From Thermoanaerobacteraceae bacterium (GTDB taxonomy: Bacteria > Bacillota > JADQBR01): DNA of 64,000 nucleotides. Location of the stretch: contig JACDOG010000003.1 in the NCBI GenBank assembly GCA_017656305.1, forward strand, positions 62,001 through 126,000, in the 5' to 3' direction. The notes under the pieces are model-generated. The model had not been told where the DNA came from and did not search any database. It saw only the letters and a list, made by a program, of their open reading frames with translations. This document shows, in pieces, positions 14,986 through 23,927 of this stretch (position 1 is its first letter; each line of letters opens with the position of its first letter). A program made the translations under genes and the position numbers.

Positions 14986-15750
14986 ATGATTGCAGTAGTC
15001 TGTCATATCAAAGAGGGACGCGACATAATCCAACTGATCAAGGAAAAGGGACTTGAGGTTGTTGCGCTGACCGATACTGCTTACGGGAAAAAGCTGATAG
15101 CAGGTGCAGGAGTCGAAGTATATTCCGGTGACATTACGGAGACGGCACTGACGCGAATTTTTCAGGATAATGCCGTCCGGGCGCTGGTAGATGTAACGCA
15201 TCCGTATTCACACAACCTGTCCAAAATGCTGCAGCAGGTTTGTGACGATAAGCAGGTTGAATACATACGTTACCTGCGGGCGGAAACGGACCTGCCTGAC
15301 AGCTCCTTGATTTACCCGGTGACTTCCTGGCAGGAGGCGGCAAAATTTGCTCAAAAACTGGGAGATACCATTTTTCTAACCACCGGAAGCAACAATTTGA
15401 AGGAATTTCTTAACTGGGTGGACACCGGGAAAAAACGGGTTGTGGTGAGGGTGTTGCCCGACCACAAAATTATTAAAAAGTGCCAGGACCTGGGGCTAAG
15501 TCCCAAAGATATCGTGGGGATGCAGGGGCCGTTTTCCAAGCAGATTAATAAGGCTACCTTTAAAATGTATAACGCTTCAGTGATTGTAACCAAGGACAGC
15601 GGGCGTGAAGGCGGCACGGATACCAAAATTGCAGCGGCACTGGATTTGAAAATTCCCGTAGTCGTGTTGAAACGGCCGTTTCTACAGCACGGCAGATCAG
15701 CGCGAAGTTATGATGAAATTATTAGCTTTGTCAGTAAATACCGCGACTGA
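14986..15750 (+). CDS. cobK: Precorrin-6A/cobalt-precorrin-6A reductase, first copy
   Basis: A 254-residue CbiJ/CobK-family reductase, which reduces one double bond of (cobalt-)precorrin-6A with NAD(P)H. Family blocks: DVTHPYSHNLSKM near residue 68, IRYLRAE, TTGSNNLKEF, and VTKDSGREGGTDTKI near the C-terminus. It heads the cobalt-import operon cobK-cbiM-cbiN-cbiQ-cbiO. A paralogue (32084-32845) lies in the main cobamide operon, so this organism has two copies of the same step, each under its own riboswitch. Confidence 0.9.
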   Translation: MIAVVCHIKEGRDIIQLIKEKGLEVVALTDTAYGKKLIAGAGVEVYSGDITETALTRIFQDNAVRALVDVTHPYSHNLSKMLQQVCDDKQVEYIRYLRAETDLPDSSLIYPVTSWQEAAKFAQKLGDTIFLTTGSNNLKEFLNWVDTGKKRVVVRVLPDHKIIKKCQDLGLSPKDIVGMQGPFSKQINKATFKMYNASVIVTKDSGREGGTDTKIAAALDLKIPVVVLKRPFLQHGRSARSYDEIISFVSKYRD

Positions 15751-15765
15751 TGGGAGGTTTTTTTG

Positions 15766-16506
15766 GTGTCTAGAAAGATATATTTCATGGTCTTAACGCT
15801 TTTGGTCTTGACTTTTTATCCCAATCCTGCTTATGCCATGCATATCATGGAAGGATTTTTGCCTTTGCCCTGGGCCATATTCTGGGCTGTTATCACACTA
15901 CCGTTTCTCATCTACGGTTTGAAGTCCATTAAGGATACAGTGGAAGAGAACCCGGGTTTTAAAATGCTGCTGGCATTTGCCGGAGCTTTTGCCTTTGTTC
16001 TCTCCGCGCTGAAGATTCCCTCGGTGACCGGCAGTTCCTCTCATCCTACGGGAGTGGGCCTGGGTGCGATCCTGTTTGGACCCACGGTAATGACCGTGAT
16101 CGGAGTGATTATTTTACTGTTTCAGGCACTGCTTTTGGCCCACGGGGGTATCACCACCCTGGGAGCCAATACCTTTTCTATGGCTGTTGTGGGCCCGCTT
16201 GTTTCCTATGGTATCTACAAGGGTGCGCAGAAAGCGGGATTACCCAGGGGACTAGCTGTCTTTTTCGGGGCGGCACTGGGGGACCTGGCTACCTATGTCA
16301 CAACTTCGATACAGCTGGCAGCTGCCTACCCCGATCCTACCGGCGGCATAGCCGCATCCTTAACCAAATTTGTTGGTGTCTTTGCGCTTACTCAGGTACC
16401 CCTGGCTGTTTCTGAGGGGTTGCTGACCGTTGTTGCCGTTAACTTCCTGGTGAGCCACAATAAATCGGACCTGCTGGCACTGTCGGTTATTAAAAGGGAG
16501 GGTTAA
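15766..16506 (+). CDS. cbiM: Cobalt ECF transporter S component CbiM
   Basis: A 246-residue membrane protein. The N-terminus carries a signal peptide ending PAYA, and cleavage would expose Met-His-Ile (MHIMEGFLP), the metal-binding N-terminus typical of CbiM/NikM. Helices with the family blocks [14 protein letters not shown] and [23 protein letters not shown] follow. GTG 15766 is chosen because GGGAGG lies 8 nt upstream. Second gene of the cobalt-import operon. Confidence 0.95.
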   Translation: MSRKIYFMVLTLLVLTFYPNPAYAMHIMEGFLPLPWAIFWAVITLPFLIYGLKSIKDTVEENPGFKMLLAFAGAFAFVLSALKIPSVTGSSSHPTGVGLGAILFGPTVMTVIGVIILLFQALLLAHGGITTLGANTFSMAVVGPLVSYGIYKGAQKAGLPRGLAVFFGAALGDLATYVTTSIQLAAAYPDPTGGIAASLTKFVGVFALTQVPLAVSEGLLTVVAVNFLVSHNKSDLLALSVIKREG

Positions 16507-16508
16507 TA

Positions 16509-16793
16509 ATGAGAAAAAACATCGTGTTATTGCTGCTGGCGGTTGTGATTGTGTTTATGCCCCTGGTGATAAATCCCGATGCCGAATACAGTGGTGCGGA
16601 TAGTGAAGCGGAAGCGGTGATAGCGCAGATTCAACCTGATGCCGAGCCGTGGTTTACCCCATTATGGGAACCGCCCAGCGGTGAAATTGAAAGCTTGCTG
16701 TTTGCGCTGCAGGCAGCTGCCGGTGCAGGGGTAATCTGCTACTTCCTGGGCTATCATGTGGGCAAAAGAAAGGGCACGGGAGCGGAACAATAA
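16509..16793 (+). CDS. cbiN: Cobalt ECF transporter small subunit CbiN
   Basis: A 94-residue protein with two membrane segments (about 5-21 and 62-80) joined by an extracytoplasmic loop containing GADSEAEAVI and EPWFTPLWEPPSGEIESLLFAL, the CbiN pattern. CbiN is needed with CbiM for cobalt loading. It is 2 bp from cbiM and directly abuts cbiQ. Confidence 0.93.
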   Translation: MRKNIVLLLLAVVIVFMPLVINPDAEYSGADSEAEAVIAQIQPDAEPWFTPLWEPPSGEIESLLFALQAAAGAGVICYFLGYHVGKRKGTGAEQ

Positions 16794-17573
16794 ATGTTTA
16801 AAATTGACCATTTTGCATATACCAACAGGCTCAAAGCAGTGCACCCGGCGGAAAAATTCGGCTTTGCCATGATAACCCTGTCACTGTGCGTGGGCTTAAA
16901 TTCGCTTCCTGTTTCGGTGGCAACGCTGACCATCATGTCCTTTGCCGTTGTTGTTCTGGCAGGTACGCCTTGGCGGTTTTACGTAAAACTGCTTACCCTG
17001 CCTTTGGGGTTTTTACTTATGGGTATTGTGGCTGTTGTTTTTTCCGTATCCTCCGTGGCCGCCGGTTATCTCTGGGGTTTTCACCTGGCCGGAGTTTATG
17101 TTGGGGTTACGGAGGACAGCCTGTACTTTGCAGTGCAGCTGTTTTTCAAGGTTTTAGGCGCGGTTTCCTGCCTGTATTTCTTGGCACTGACCACGCCGCT
17201 GACTGATATTCTGCAGGTGTTGCGAAAACTCCGGGTGCCCCCGCTCTTTTTGGAACTGATGATGCTGATTTACCGCTTCATCTTTGTCCTGCTGGAAACA
17301 GCCGGGCGTATTCACCTGTCGCAAAGTTCGCGCTGGGGTTATGCCACAATCACAGCGTCCTACCGGTCGCTGGCCGGCTTGATAGCCAACCTCTTTGCCA
17401 GGGCTTACTGGCGTTCCCAAGTGAGTTTCCATGCTCTCCTTTCCAGGGGTTACACCGGTAGGTTGGAAGTGCTGGAATCGGATTACAGGCTGTCCTGGAA
17501 AAACATCACGGTAATAACTGCAGTGGATATGTTGCTGGCAGTTTTTGGTTTGTATGGGAGGGGAATCATTTGA
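16794..17573 (+). CDS. cbiQ: Cobalt ECF transporter T component CbiQ
   Basis: A 259-residue EcfT-family membrane protein that couples CbiM to the ATPase. It has hydrophobic segments in the first half and the coupling-helix region LMMLIYRFIFVLLETAGRI, with an arginine-rich segment AYWRSQVSFHALLSRGYTG near the end that matches the conserved A-R-G box. It overlaps cbiO by 4 bp. Confidence 0.93.
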   Translation: MFKIDHFAYTNRLKAVHPAEKFGFAMITLSLCVGLNSLPVSVATLTIMSFAVVVLAGTPWRFYVKLLTLPLGFLLMGIVAVVFSVSSVAAGYLWGFHLAGVYVGVTEDSLYFAVQLFFKVLGAVSCLYFLALTTPLTDILQVLRKLRVPPLFLELMMLIYRFIFVLLETAGRIHLSQSSRWGYATITASYRSLAGLIANLFARAYWRSQVSFHALLSRGYTGRLEVLESDYRLSWKNITVITAVDMLLAVFGLYGRGII

Positions 17574-18424
17574 CGGAAAAAATACTGGAAGTGGAAGACT
17601 TGTATTTTAAATATGAAGATGGAACAGAGGCCCTTCGGGGAATTACCCTGGCCATTGAAAGAGGGAAGAAGACTATCCTGCTGGGTGCCAATGGAGCGGG
17701 AAAGTCCACGTTGTTTCTGCATTTCAACGGGGTATACCGTCCGGAGCGCGGGGTTGTGCGGTTCCAGGGGGAGCCCGTCAAGTATAATAACGCATTCCTA
17801 AAAAAGTTGCGGAAGAATGTAGGGATTGTCTTCCAGGACCCCGATACGCAGCTGTTTTCCGCCAACGTGTTTCAAGAAATTTCTTTCGGTCCGCTGAACC
17901 TCGGCTTGTCTCAGGAAGAAGCCCGTCAACGGGTGGAACAGGCCATGGCGGAAACGGGCATCACCCACCTGCGGGACAGGCCCACCCACCTGCTCAGCTA
18001 CGGTGAAAAGAAACGTGTAGCTATAGCCGATATTTTAGCCATGCAGCCGGAAGTGATTATTTTTGACGAGCCCACTGCCTGGCTGGATCCCGCAAGTCAC
18101 CGGCAGGTTGTGGCGCTGCTGGAGGATATCAATAGACAGGGCAGGACACTAGTGCTTTCCACTCACGATGTAGACCTGGCTTATTCCTGGGCGGATTACA
18201 TCATTGTGTTAAAGGAGGGCAGGGTAGTCGGGGAAGGTACCCCCGAAATCATTTTTCGAAATGATACACTGCTGGAAACAGCAGGCCTGGCAAAGCCGTG
18301 GCTGGTGGAAGTATATGACCAGCTGTTGCACAAGGGGTGGATACGGGAGACCGAGCAGCTGCCCCGGTCAAAAGAGGAACTGTTTCACGTGCTTGGGCAT
18401 CGTAAGACCGTGTCTTTCGCTTGA
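17570..18424 (+). CDS. cbiO: Cobalt ECF transporter ATPase CbiO
   Basis: A 284-residue ABC ATPase of the ECF type: Walker A GANGAGKST, FQDPDTQLFS Q-loop region, signature LSYGEKKR, Walker B VIIFDEPTAWLDP and H-loop STHDVD. The start is TTG 17570 after GGAGGGG, overlapping cbiQ. Last gene of the operon; a very strong hairpin with T-tract follows. Confidence 0.95.
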   Translation: MTEKILEVEDLYFKYEDGTEALRGITLAIERGKKTILLGANGAGKSTLFLHFNGVYRPERGVVRFQGEPVKYNNAFLKKLRKNVGIVFQDPDTQLFSANVFQEISFGPLNLGLSQEEARQRVEQAMAETGITHLRDRPTHLLSYGEKKRVAIADILAMQPEVIIFDEPTAWLDPASHRQVVALLEDINRQGRTLVLSTHDVDLAYSWADYIIVLKEGRVVGEGTPEIIFRNDTLLETAGLAKPWLVEVYDQLLHKGWIRETEQLPRSKEELFHVLGHRKTVSFA

Positions 18425-18425
18425 A

Positions 18426-18700
18426 ATGGTTTTAAATTTATATAATGGAGCCTGGGGGAACAGGTTATTGATTTCTCTGGTGAAGAAATCAATAACCTGT
18501 TCCCTTTTTTCTTTTGGGTAGAGATACTTGCCGTAGCTGAACTGGCCGTATTTGAACTGGCGGTCTTCCTCCATTATGGGGCTTTTGGTGTTGGGGAATA
18601 TAGATATCCAGGATGGTCTGTTTTGTCCGTTGCCTCCAGTTCTTGTAGAGGAACAGCAGGGCAATGATAAAACCCAGCGGGTAGCCGGTTTCCCGCTTAT
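18426..18700 (-). pseudogene. splB: Decayed spore photoproduct lyase (C-terminal fragment)
   Basis: Read on the minus strand, KRETGYPLGFIIA and FLYKNWR match the GYPVGFIIAPIY..EGW region of spore photoproduct lyase. After a gap a second frame gives FPNTKSPIMEEDR, FKYGQFSYGKYLYPKEK and DFFTREINNLFP, matching the end of the enzyme. About 30 codons between the two blocks are missing and the frame changes near 18600. The fragment lacks the radical-SAM half and a proper stop, and its frame runs into cbiO. Spl repairs UV spore photoproduct in germinating spores; this copy cannot work. Confidence 0.75.
18456..18515 (+). terminator. Very long perfect hairpin with T-tract after cbiO
   Basis: The 21-nt arms 18456-18476 (starting GGGAACAGG) and 18484-18504 (ending CCTGTTCCC) are perfectly complementary with a 7-nt loop, followed by TTTTTTC. 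It lies inside the splB relic, where the same DNA on the other strand encodes EQVIDFFTREINNLFP. Confidence 0.8.
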
Positions 18701-18774
18701 TTATTTAGATTTGTTTGCAGAATATTCCAGTAGTATTTTGGAAAACCTATGAAGGATATGAGGAGGTTGAGAAA

Positions 18775-19761
18775 ATGGTAACAGTAGGGATTCCCCGTGC
18801 GCTTTTCTATTATTATTATTTCCCCCTGTGGCGCGATTTTTTTCGCCAGCTGGGAGCGGAAGTAGTTTTGTCAGCACCGACAAATAAAAAAATCGTCAAC
18901 CAGGGTGTGGCCCTGGCGGTGGATGAGGCCTGCCTGCCTGTGAAACTGTTTTACGGGCATGTAGTGGATTTGATAGGCAAAGTAGACATGATATTTTTGC
19001 CCCGGTTGGTAAGTACCGCTCGCAAAGAGTACATCTGCCCCAAGCTCATGGGATTGCCGGATATGATCAAGGCCAGCGGGATAGCATTGCCCAAGTTAAT
19101 TGAAGTTAACATTGATATGAGTAAAAGTGACAGGGCCTTAAAACAGGCAGCACTGGCCCTGGGAAGATACTTTACCAACAACGAGTTGCGCATTTTAAGA
19201 GCCTGGAACCTGGCCAAATTTTCCCAGCAGCAGTTTGAGTACCTGCAGGCGGACAGCGGGCAGCTAGCTCTAGAGGCCCTGGAACTGTGGAACGGGGAAA
19301 GTGACTACCCCCGGTTACAGAGACAGGAGGAAAGACCCAGAATCGGGCTGTTGGGCCACGGCTACAACATTTATGACCGCTATATCAGCATGGACCTGAT
19401 TCAGAAACTGCAAAAGCTGGGAGCTCAGGTGGTTACAGCAGAAAATATACCGGCGGATATAATTGAGGAGGAAGCGGCGCGCCTGCCGAAACGCATGTTT
19501 TGGACGCTGGGCAAACGACAAATCGGGGCGGCGTTTCATTTTTTGAAAAGACCGGATATTATAGGAGTTATTCACGTGGCTTCATTTGGCTGCGGGCCCG
19601 ATTCTCTTGTGGGCGAGTTGATTGAACGGCACATGCGGCGGGCAAAAACCATGCCCTTCCTGTTTTTGACAATAGATGAGCACACCGGGGAAGCGGGAGT
19701 AGTTACCCGCCTGGAAGCTTTTTGGGACATGATTTCTTGGAGGGATGCTCAATGCCGGTAA
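18775..19761 (+). CDS. Acyl-CoA dehydratase activase-related protein, subunit 1 (DUF2229-type)
   Basis: A 328-residue protein of the 2-hydroxyacyl-CoA dehydratase superfamily, related to the regions that follow the activase domain in large single-chain activase proteins. It begins VTVGIPRALFYYYYFPLW, with candidate iron-sulfur cysteines Cys53 (DEACLPVK) and Cys88 (YICPK), and a later SFGCGPDSLV and TIDEHTGEAGVVTRLEAF. ATG 18775 has AGGAGG upstream. The gene overlaps the next by 10 bp and forms a three-gene unit with an activase. The substrate is unknown. Confidence 0.75.
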   Translation: MVTVGIPRALFYYYYFPLWRDFFRQLGAEVVLSAPTNKKIVNQGVALAVDEACLPVKLFYGHVVDLIGKVDMIFLPRLVSTARKEYICPKLMGLPDMIKASGIALPKLIEVNIDMSKSDRALKQAALALGRYFTNNELRILRAWNLAKFSQQQFEYLQADSGQLALEALELWNGESDYPRLQRQEERPRIGLLGHGYNIYDRYISMDLIQKLQKLGAQVVTAENIPADIIEEEAARLPKRMFWTLGKRQIGAAFHFLKRPDIIGVIHVASFGCGPDSLVGELIERHMRRAKTMPFLFLTIDEHTGEAGVVTRLEAFWDMISWRDAQCR

Positions 19762-20852
19762 CCATGCCCCACATGGGACACCTGTACATTCCCTTGAAAA
19801 CAATGCTTGAATACGTGGGTCTGGAAGTAATTGTCCCACCGCTGTGCAGCAAGCGCACTTTATCCCTGGGGACGCAAAATTCACCCGAGTTTGCCTGCCT
19901 TCCTTTGAAGATAAACCTGGGCAATTTCCTGGAAGCGCGGGAACTGGGTGCTGATACCATAGTGATGGCCGGCGGGCTGGGGCCCTGCCGCTTTGGCTAT
20001 TACGCCCAGATTCAGCGGGAAATCCTCCGTGACCTGGGTGTCGATATGAAAATGGTCATCCTGGAACCGCCGGATACCAGCATGCGCCATCTTTTCGAAG
20101 ACATACGCCTGCTGGCCAACGGGCATTCCTGGTTCACCATTTTGCAAGCCATTCGAGTGGCCTGGTACAAAGCCCGGGCCATAGATTTGGTGGAAATGAA
20201 ACTGCAGGAAATCAGGCCGCGAGAACAGCAACCCGGCGGTGCAGATAAAATATTTGAGCGGTTTTTACGGGATGTGGAGAAGGTAAACCAAAAAAGCCAC
20301 ATTTACCAAATGGCTGAAGACGTCATTGCGGAAATGGAAGGACTGCCGCAAATAGAGTGTTATGAGCCGGTAAGAATAGCTATTGTGGGGGAAATCTACA
20401 CCGTTCTGGAACCCTTTGTCAACTTAAATATGGAAAAGCACCTGGGGCGCATGGGTGTTGCAGTTCGGCGCTCCATTTATCTCAGCGAGTGGATAAACGA
20501 CCATATTTTTAAGGGTATTCTCCCGCTGAAAAGCAACAAAGTCGTCCGCAAGCTGGCCCGGCCCTATCTCAATCATTTTGTCGGCGGCCACGGCTGGGAA
20601 ACCGTAGGCAGTACGGTGGAACATGCGCAACTGGGTTTTGATGGTGTGATACAGGTGGCACCGCTGACCTGCATGCCGGAAATCGTGGCGCAGACTATAT
20701 TGCCTCGGGTAAGTAATGATAAAGACATACCGGTGATGACCATTTATGTGGACGAACAAACGGGGGAGGCGGGCCTGATAACGCGGCTGGAGGCTTTTGT
20801 GGATTTGATAAAGAGGAAGAAACAGCTCAAAAAAGAGGTGATGAACACATGA
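19752..20852 (+). CDS. Acyl-CoA dehydratase activase-related protein, subunit 2
   Basis: A 366-residue homologue of the same superfamily. Conserved cysteines are Cys32 (PPLCSKRT), Cys49 (EFACLPLKI), Cys79 (GGLGPCRFGYY) and one in APLTCMPEIVAQ; the end TIYVDEQTGEAGLITRLEAF mirrors the end of subunit 1, showing the two are paralogous. It probably forms an iron-sulfur-carrying partner of subunit 1. ATG 19752 has GGAGG 8 nt upstream. It overlaps the activase gene by 4 bp. Confidence 0.75.
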   Translation: MPVTMPHMGHLYIPLKTMLEYVGLEVIVPPLCSKRTLSLGTQNSPEFACLPLKINLGNFLEARELGADTIVMAGGLGPCRFGYYAQIQREILRDLGVDMKMVILEPPDTSMRHLFEDIRLLANGHSWFTILQAIRVAWYKARAIDLVEMKLQEIRPREQQPGGADKIFERFLRDVEKVNQKSHIYQMAEDVIAEMEGLPQIECYEPVRIAIVGEIYTVLEPFVNLNMEKHLGRMGVAVRRSIYLSEWINDHIFKGILPLKSNKVVRKLARPYLNHFVGGHGWETVGSTVEHAQLGFDGVIQVAPLTCMPEIVAQTILPRVSNDKDIPVMTIYVDEQTGEAGLITRLEAFVDLIKRKKQLKKEVMNT

Positions 20853-21826
20853 GAGTGTATCTAGGCATTGATGTGGGATCAGTAAGCACCAACCTGGTTG
20901 TCATGGATGAACGGCGGGAAATACTACATTCCCTGTATTTGCGTACCCAGGGGCAGCCAATCCGCACCGTTAAACAAGGATTGGTAAAATTGCAGGCCCT
21001 GCTTGATGACCGGTACGAGATCAGTGGTGTGGGTACCACCGGGAGTGCACGCAACTTGACTGCGGTGATAGTGGGTGCGGATACCGTGAAAAATGAGATA
21101 ACGGCCCATGCCGTGGCGGCGGCGCACCTGGTCCCCGATGTGCAGACGGTATTGGAAATTGGTGGGCAGGATTCCAAGATTATCATTCTGCGCAATGGTG
21201 TTATCAGTGATTTTGCCATGAACACCGTTTGTGCGGCGGGTACGGGTTCTTTCCTGGACCAGCAGGCGGCGCGGTTGGGAATACCCGTTGAGGAATTCGG
21301 CAAGCTGGCGCTGCAGGCAGAAAACCCGGTACGCATTGCCGGGCGCTGTTCGGTGTTTGCGGAATCGGACATGATACATAAGCAGCAGATGGGACATAGT
21401 TTACCGGACATCATTGCCGGGCTTTGTGAAGCCCTGGTGCGCAATTACCTCAATAATGTGGGCAAAGGGAAGGAAATCCTCAGCCCCATTGTCTTTCAAG
21501 GGGGAGTAGCGGCCAATGCCGGCATGCGGCAGGCGTTTAGCAGGGCTTTGGGGACGGAGGTAATCGTGCCCGAGCATTTTGGCGTGATGGGTGCTTTAGG
21601 TGCCGCCATATTGGCCCAGGAGACGGTACGGCAGAAGGGCAACACTAACTTCCGCGGTATGTCACTGGTGGACCAGGAGTTTACCACGCGCAGCTTTGAA
21701 TGCTCGGGGTGTGCCAATGCCTGCGAGGTAATTGAAATCAGCATGGACGGCCAGCCGTTGGCACGGTGGGGAGACCGCTGCGGTAAATGGGAAAATTCCT
21801 TATCTGCTTCCTTGAAAATTAGCTAA
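20849..21826 (+). CDS. BadF/BadG/BcrA/BcrD-type ATPase, 2-hydroxyacyl-CoA dehydratase activase
   Basis: A 325-residue ASKHA-fold ATPase. Phosphate-1 loop GIDVGSVSTN (6-15), GVGTTGSARN, EIGGQDSK and GGVAANAGM are present. Cys128 (NTVCAAGTG) and Cys167 (GRCSVFAESD) are the two ligands that hold the shared [4Fe-4S] cluster in the activase dimer. An extra C-terminal tail adds Cys285, Cys288, Cys292 (CSGCANAC) and Cys311, more than the HgdC minimum. Activases drive ATP-dependent electron injection into the dehydratase partner, here presumably subunits 1 and 2. Confidence 0.85.
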   Translation: MRVYLGIDVGSVSTNLVVMDERREILHSLYLRTQGQPIRTVKQGLVKLQALLDDRYEISGVGTTGSARNLTAVIVGADTVKNEITAHAVAAAHLVPDVQTVLEIGGQDSKIIILRNGVISDFAMNTVCAAGTGSFLDQQAARLGIPVEEFGKLALQAENPVRIAGRCSVFAESDMIHKQQMGHSLPDIIAGLCEALVRNYLNNVGKGKEILSPIVFQGGVAANAGMRQAFSRALGTEVIVPEHFGVMGALGAAILAQETVRQKGNTNFRGMSLVDQEFTTRSFECSGCANACEVIEISMDGQPLARWGDRCGKWENSLSASLKIS

Positions 21827-21832
21827 AAGGTG

Positions 21833-21861
21833 TAGACAATTCTAAGAAATTTTAGTAAAAT
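21833..21861 (+). promoter_or_regulatory. Sigma-A promoter of trpB2
   Basis: TAGACA (21833-21838), 17-nt spacer, TAAAAT (21856-21861), 26 bp upstream of the trpB2 start. No riboswitch or T-box lies in the short leader. Confidence 0.7.
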
Positions 21862-21887
21862 GTGGCCATACTTTGAGGAGAGGAGAG

Positions 21888-23264
21888 ATGAGCGAGATGA
21901 GCAAGTCAGATCAGGTAAAAATTCTTTTGGAGGAAAAGGAACTTCCAAGGCAGTGGTACAACATCCAAGCGGATATGCCCAACCTGCCGAAACCACCGCT
22001 CAATCCTGTCACCAAGAAGCCAGTTGTTCCCGAGGACCTGTCAGCCATTTTCCCCATGGAACTAATTAAACAGGAAGTGACCACAGAGCGCTGGATTGAT
22101 ATTCCGGAGGAAGTACAGGAACTGTACCGCCTGTGGCGTCCTTCTCCGGTGGTTCGGGCCAAGCGGTTGGAAAAGCTCCTGGATACGCCGGCCAGGATTT
22201 ACTACAAGTATGAAGGGGTCAGTCCGTCCGGCAGTCACAAGCTCAATACTTCCATTCCTCAGGCTTACTATAATAAAAAGGAAGGCATCAAGCGCCTGGC
22301 TACGGAAACGGGAGCCGGCCAGTGGGGAACCGCTCTCAGTCAGGCCTGCAGTTTCTTTGACATGGAATGTACTGTTTACATGGTGAAGGTCAGCTACCAG
22401 CAGAAACCTTACCGGCGGTCTTTTATAGAACTGTTTGGTGCCAATGTTATTGCCAGTCCCAGTGAACATACCGAGGCTGGAAGAAAGATACTGGAAAAGG
22501 ACCCGGATGCACCGGGCAGCCTGGGTATTGCAATCAGTGAAGCAGTAGAAGATGCTATTAAGCGAGACGATACCAATTATGCCCTGGGCAGTGTTTTAAA
22601 CCACGTTATTCTGCACCAGACGATTATCGGTTTGGAAGCCAAGAAGCAGCTGGAGAAAGTGGATGAGTACCCGGACATTGTCATCGGCTGCTGCGGTGGC
22701 GGCAGTAACTTTGCTGGCTTGAGTTTCCCGTTTATCAGGGACAACCTGGTTGAAGGGAAAAAAGTCAGGGTAATTGCCGCGGAGCCCAGCGCCTGCCCAA
22801 CCCTAACTAAGGGTAAATTTGCCTATGATTACGGTGATACGGCCCAGCTGACCCCCATTACCATGATGTATACCCTGGGTCATGATTTTGTGCCGCCGGG
22901 TATTTATGCCGGAGGACTGCGTTATCACGGAGATTCACCGCTGGTCAGCCAGCTGTATCATGATGGCCTGATTGAGGCGCAGGCGTATACTCAGAATGAT
23001 ACCTTCAAGTCTGCAGTTCAATTCGCCCGAGCTGAGGGTATTGTACCGGCACCGGAATCTTCTCACGCAGTTCACGGTGCAATCGTGGAGGCGTTGAAAT
23101 GTAAGGAAAGCGGTGAGGCCAAGACCATCCTCTTCGGTCTGAGCGGTCACGGGCACTTTGACCTGAGTGCTTACGACTTGTATCTTAGCGGCAAGCTGGA
23201 AGACGTGGAGTACTCTGAGGATTTGCTTCAGGCAAGCCTGGCCTGCCTGCCGAAAATTGAATAA
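21888..23264 (+). CDS. trpB: Tryptophan synthase beta chain, TrpB2 type
   Basis: A 458-residue PLP enzyme of the TrpB2 subgroup, recognised by its length (TrpB1 is about 400) and N-terminal extension. The Schiff-base lysine is Lys118 in PSGSHKLN, the phosphate-binding loop is [10 protein letters not shown], and [13 protein letters not shown] is also present. TrpB2 makes tryptophan from serine and indole and often occurs without TrpA, as here. It has its own promoter and terminator. ATG 21888 is used; TTG 21873 also opens the frame but lies inside the ribosome site. Confidence 0.92.
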   Translation: MSEMSKSDQVKILLEEKELPRQWYNIQADMPNLPKPPLNPVTKKPVVPEDLSAIFPMELIKQEVTTERWIDIPEEVQELYRLWRPSPVVRAKRLEKLLDTPARIYYKYEGVSPSGSHKLNTSIPQAYYNKKEGIKRLATETGAGQWGTALSQACSFFDMECTVYMVKVSYQQKPYRRSFIELFGANVIASPSEHTEAGRKILEKDPDAPGSLGIAISEAVEDAIKRDDTNYALGSVLNHVILHQTIIGLEAKKQLEKVDEYPDIVIGCCGGGSNFAGLSFPFIRDNLVEGKKVRVIAAEPSACPTLTKGKFAYDYGDTAQLTPITMMYTLGHDFVPPGIYAGGLRYHGDSPLVSQLYHDGLIEAQAYTQNDTFKSAVQFARAEGIVPAPESSHAVHGAIVEALKCKESGEAKTILFGLSGHGHFDLSAYDLYLSGKLEDVEYSEDLLQASLACLPKIE

Positions 23265-23273
23265 CTGCCTGAA

Positions 23274-23306
23274 AAAACCGTTCCCGTATGGGGCGGTTTT
23301 AATTTT
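23274..23306 (+). terminator. Intrinsic terminator after trpB2
   Basis: AAAACCGTTCC (23274-23284) pairs with GGGGCGGTTTT (23290-23300) with two G-U pairs, followed by TTTTAATTTT. Confidence 0.75.
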
Positions 23307-23401
23307 GTGGCGCAACCGATTTTTTTAAAAAGTTTTCTCTCCGATGAAGTATAGAAATCACAGAAATGTCTTACCTTATAGGTAGGCGCAGGTGATTGAA
23401 T

Positions 23402-23869
23402 ATGCTGACTTTACCGAAATATTTTATCTATATTGTTTACACAGGGATACTGGCACTGATGCTGATAGCCGTTATACCGCGGCAGGATATCAAACGTTTG
23501 GCCATTTACGGCATTATTTTTGGCGCGGTGATGGATGGAGTGCTTATTGTGCTAGTGAGCCATATCCTCGGTCTCGGGGGATATTTACACTACGGTCCTT
23601 TGGGATTTATGGGTATTCCGCTTTTTCCGTTATTTGCGTGGACGGCGTATTTTATCCTGTACTTTTACTTTTTGCCGGAGCAAAAGCCGTTTCTTTATAT
23701 CTATACCCTTGCCGCCGCGGCGTACAGCACACTGTTATCCAATGTACTGGAGAACTTGGGGATTTTTAAATGGAACTACGGCAGGCTTTTGGTGCCTTTT
23801 ATTATCTATACTCTATGGCATGTGGCAGTTACATGGGCTTACGGCAAACTGCAGCGCATGGCGGATTAA
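23402..23869 (+). CDS. Small integral membrane protein, CBO0543-like
   Basis: A 155-residue protein with about five hydrophobic segments and conserved-looking loops around IPRQDIKR, GGYLHYGPLGFMGIP and ENLGIFKWNYGR. It resembles the uncharacterised CBO0543 family of clostridial membrane proteins; function is unknown. ATG 23402 is preferred over TTG 23396 because CAGGTGA lies at a usable distance. It stands alone between the trpB2 terminator and the 77-aa gene. Confidence 0.65.
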   Translation: MLTLPKYFIYIVYTGILALMLIAVIPRQDIKRLAIYGIIFGAVMDGVLIVLVSHILGLGGYLHYGPLGFMGIPLFPLFAWTAYFILYFYFLPEQKPFLYIYTLAAAAYSTLLSNVLENLGIFKWNYGRLLVPFIIYTLWHVAVTWAYGKLQRMAD

Positions 23870-23927
23870 ACGTGTTTGTTGAGGATAAAACGGGAAATAA
23901 TATGTCTTCGGAAAGGAGGCGTCAGAG

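Noticed and set aside
18368-18664. 98-codon minus-strand frame as an intact small gene
   Set aside because: It runs into cbiO, begins inside a frameshifted block, and its core matches only the end of spore photoproduct lyase; treated as a pseudogene.
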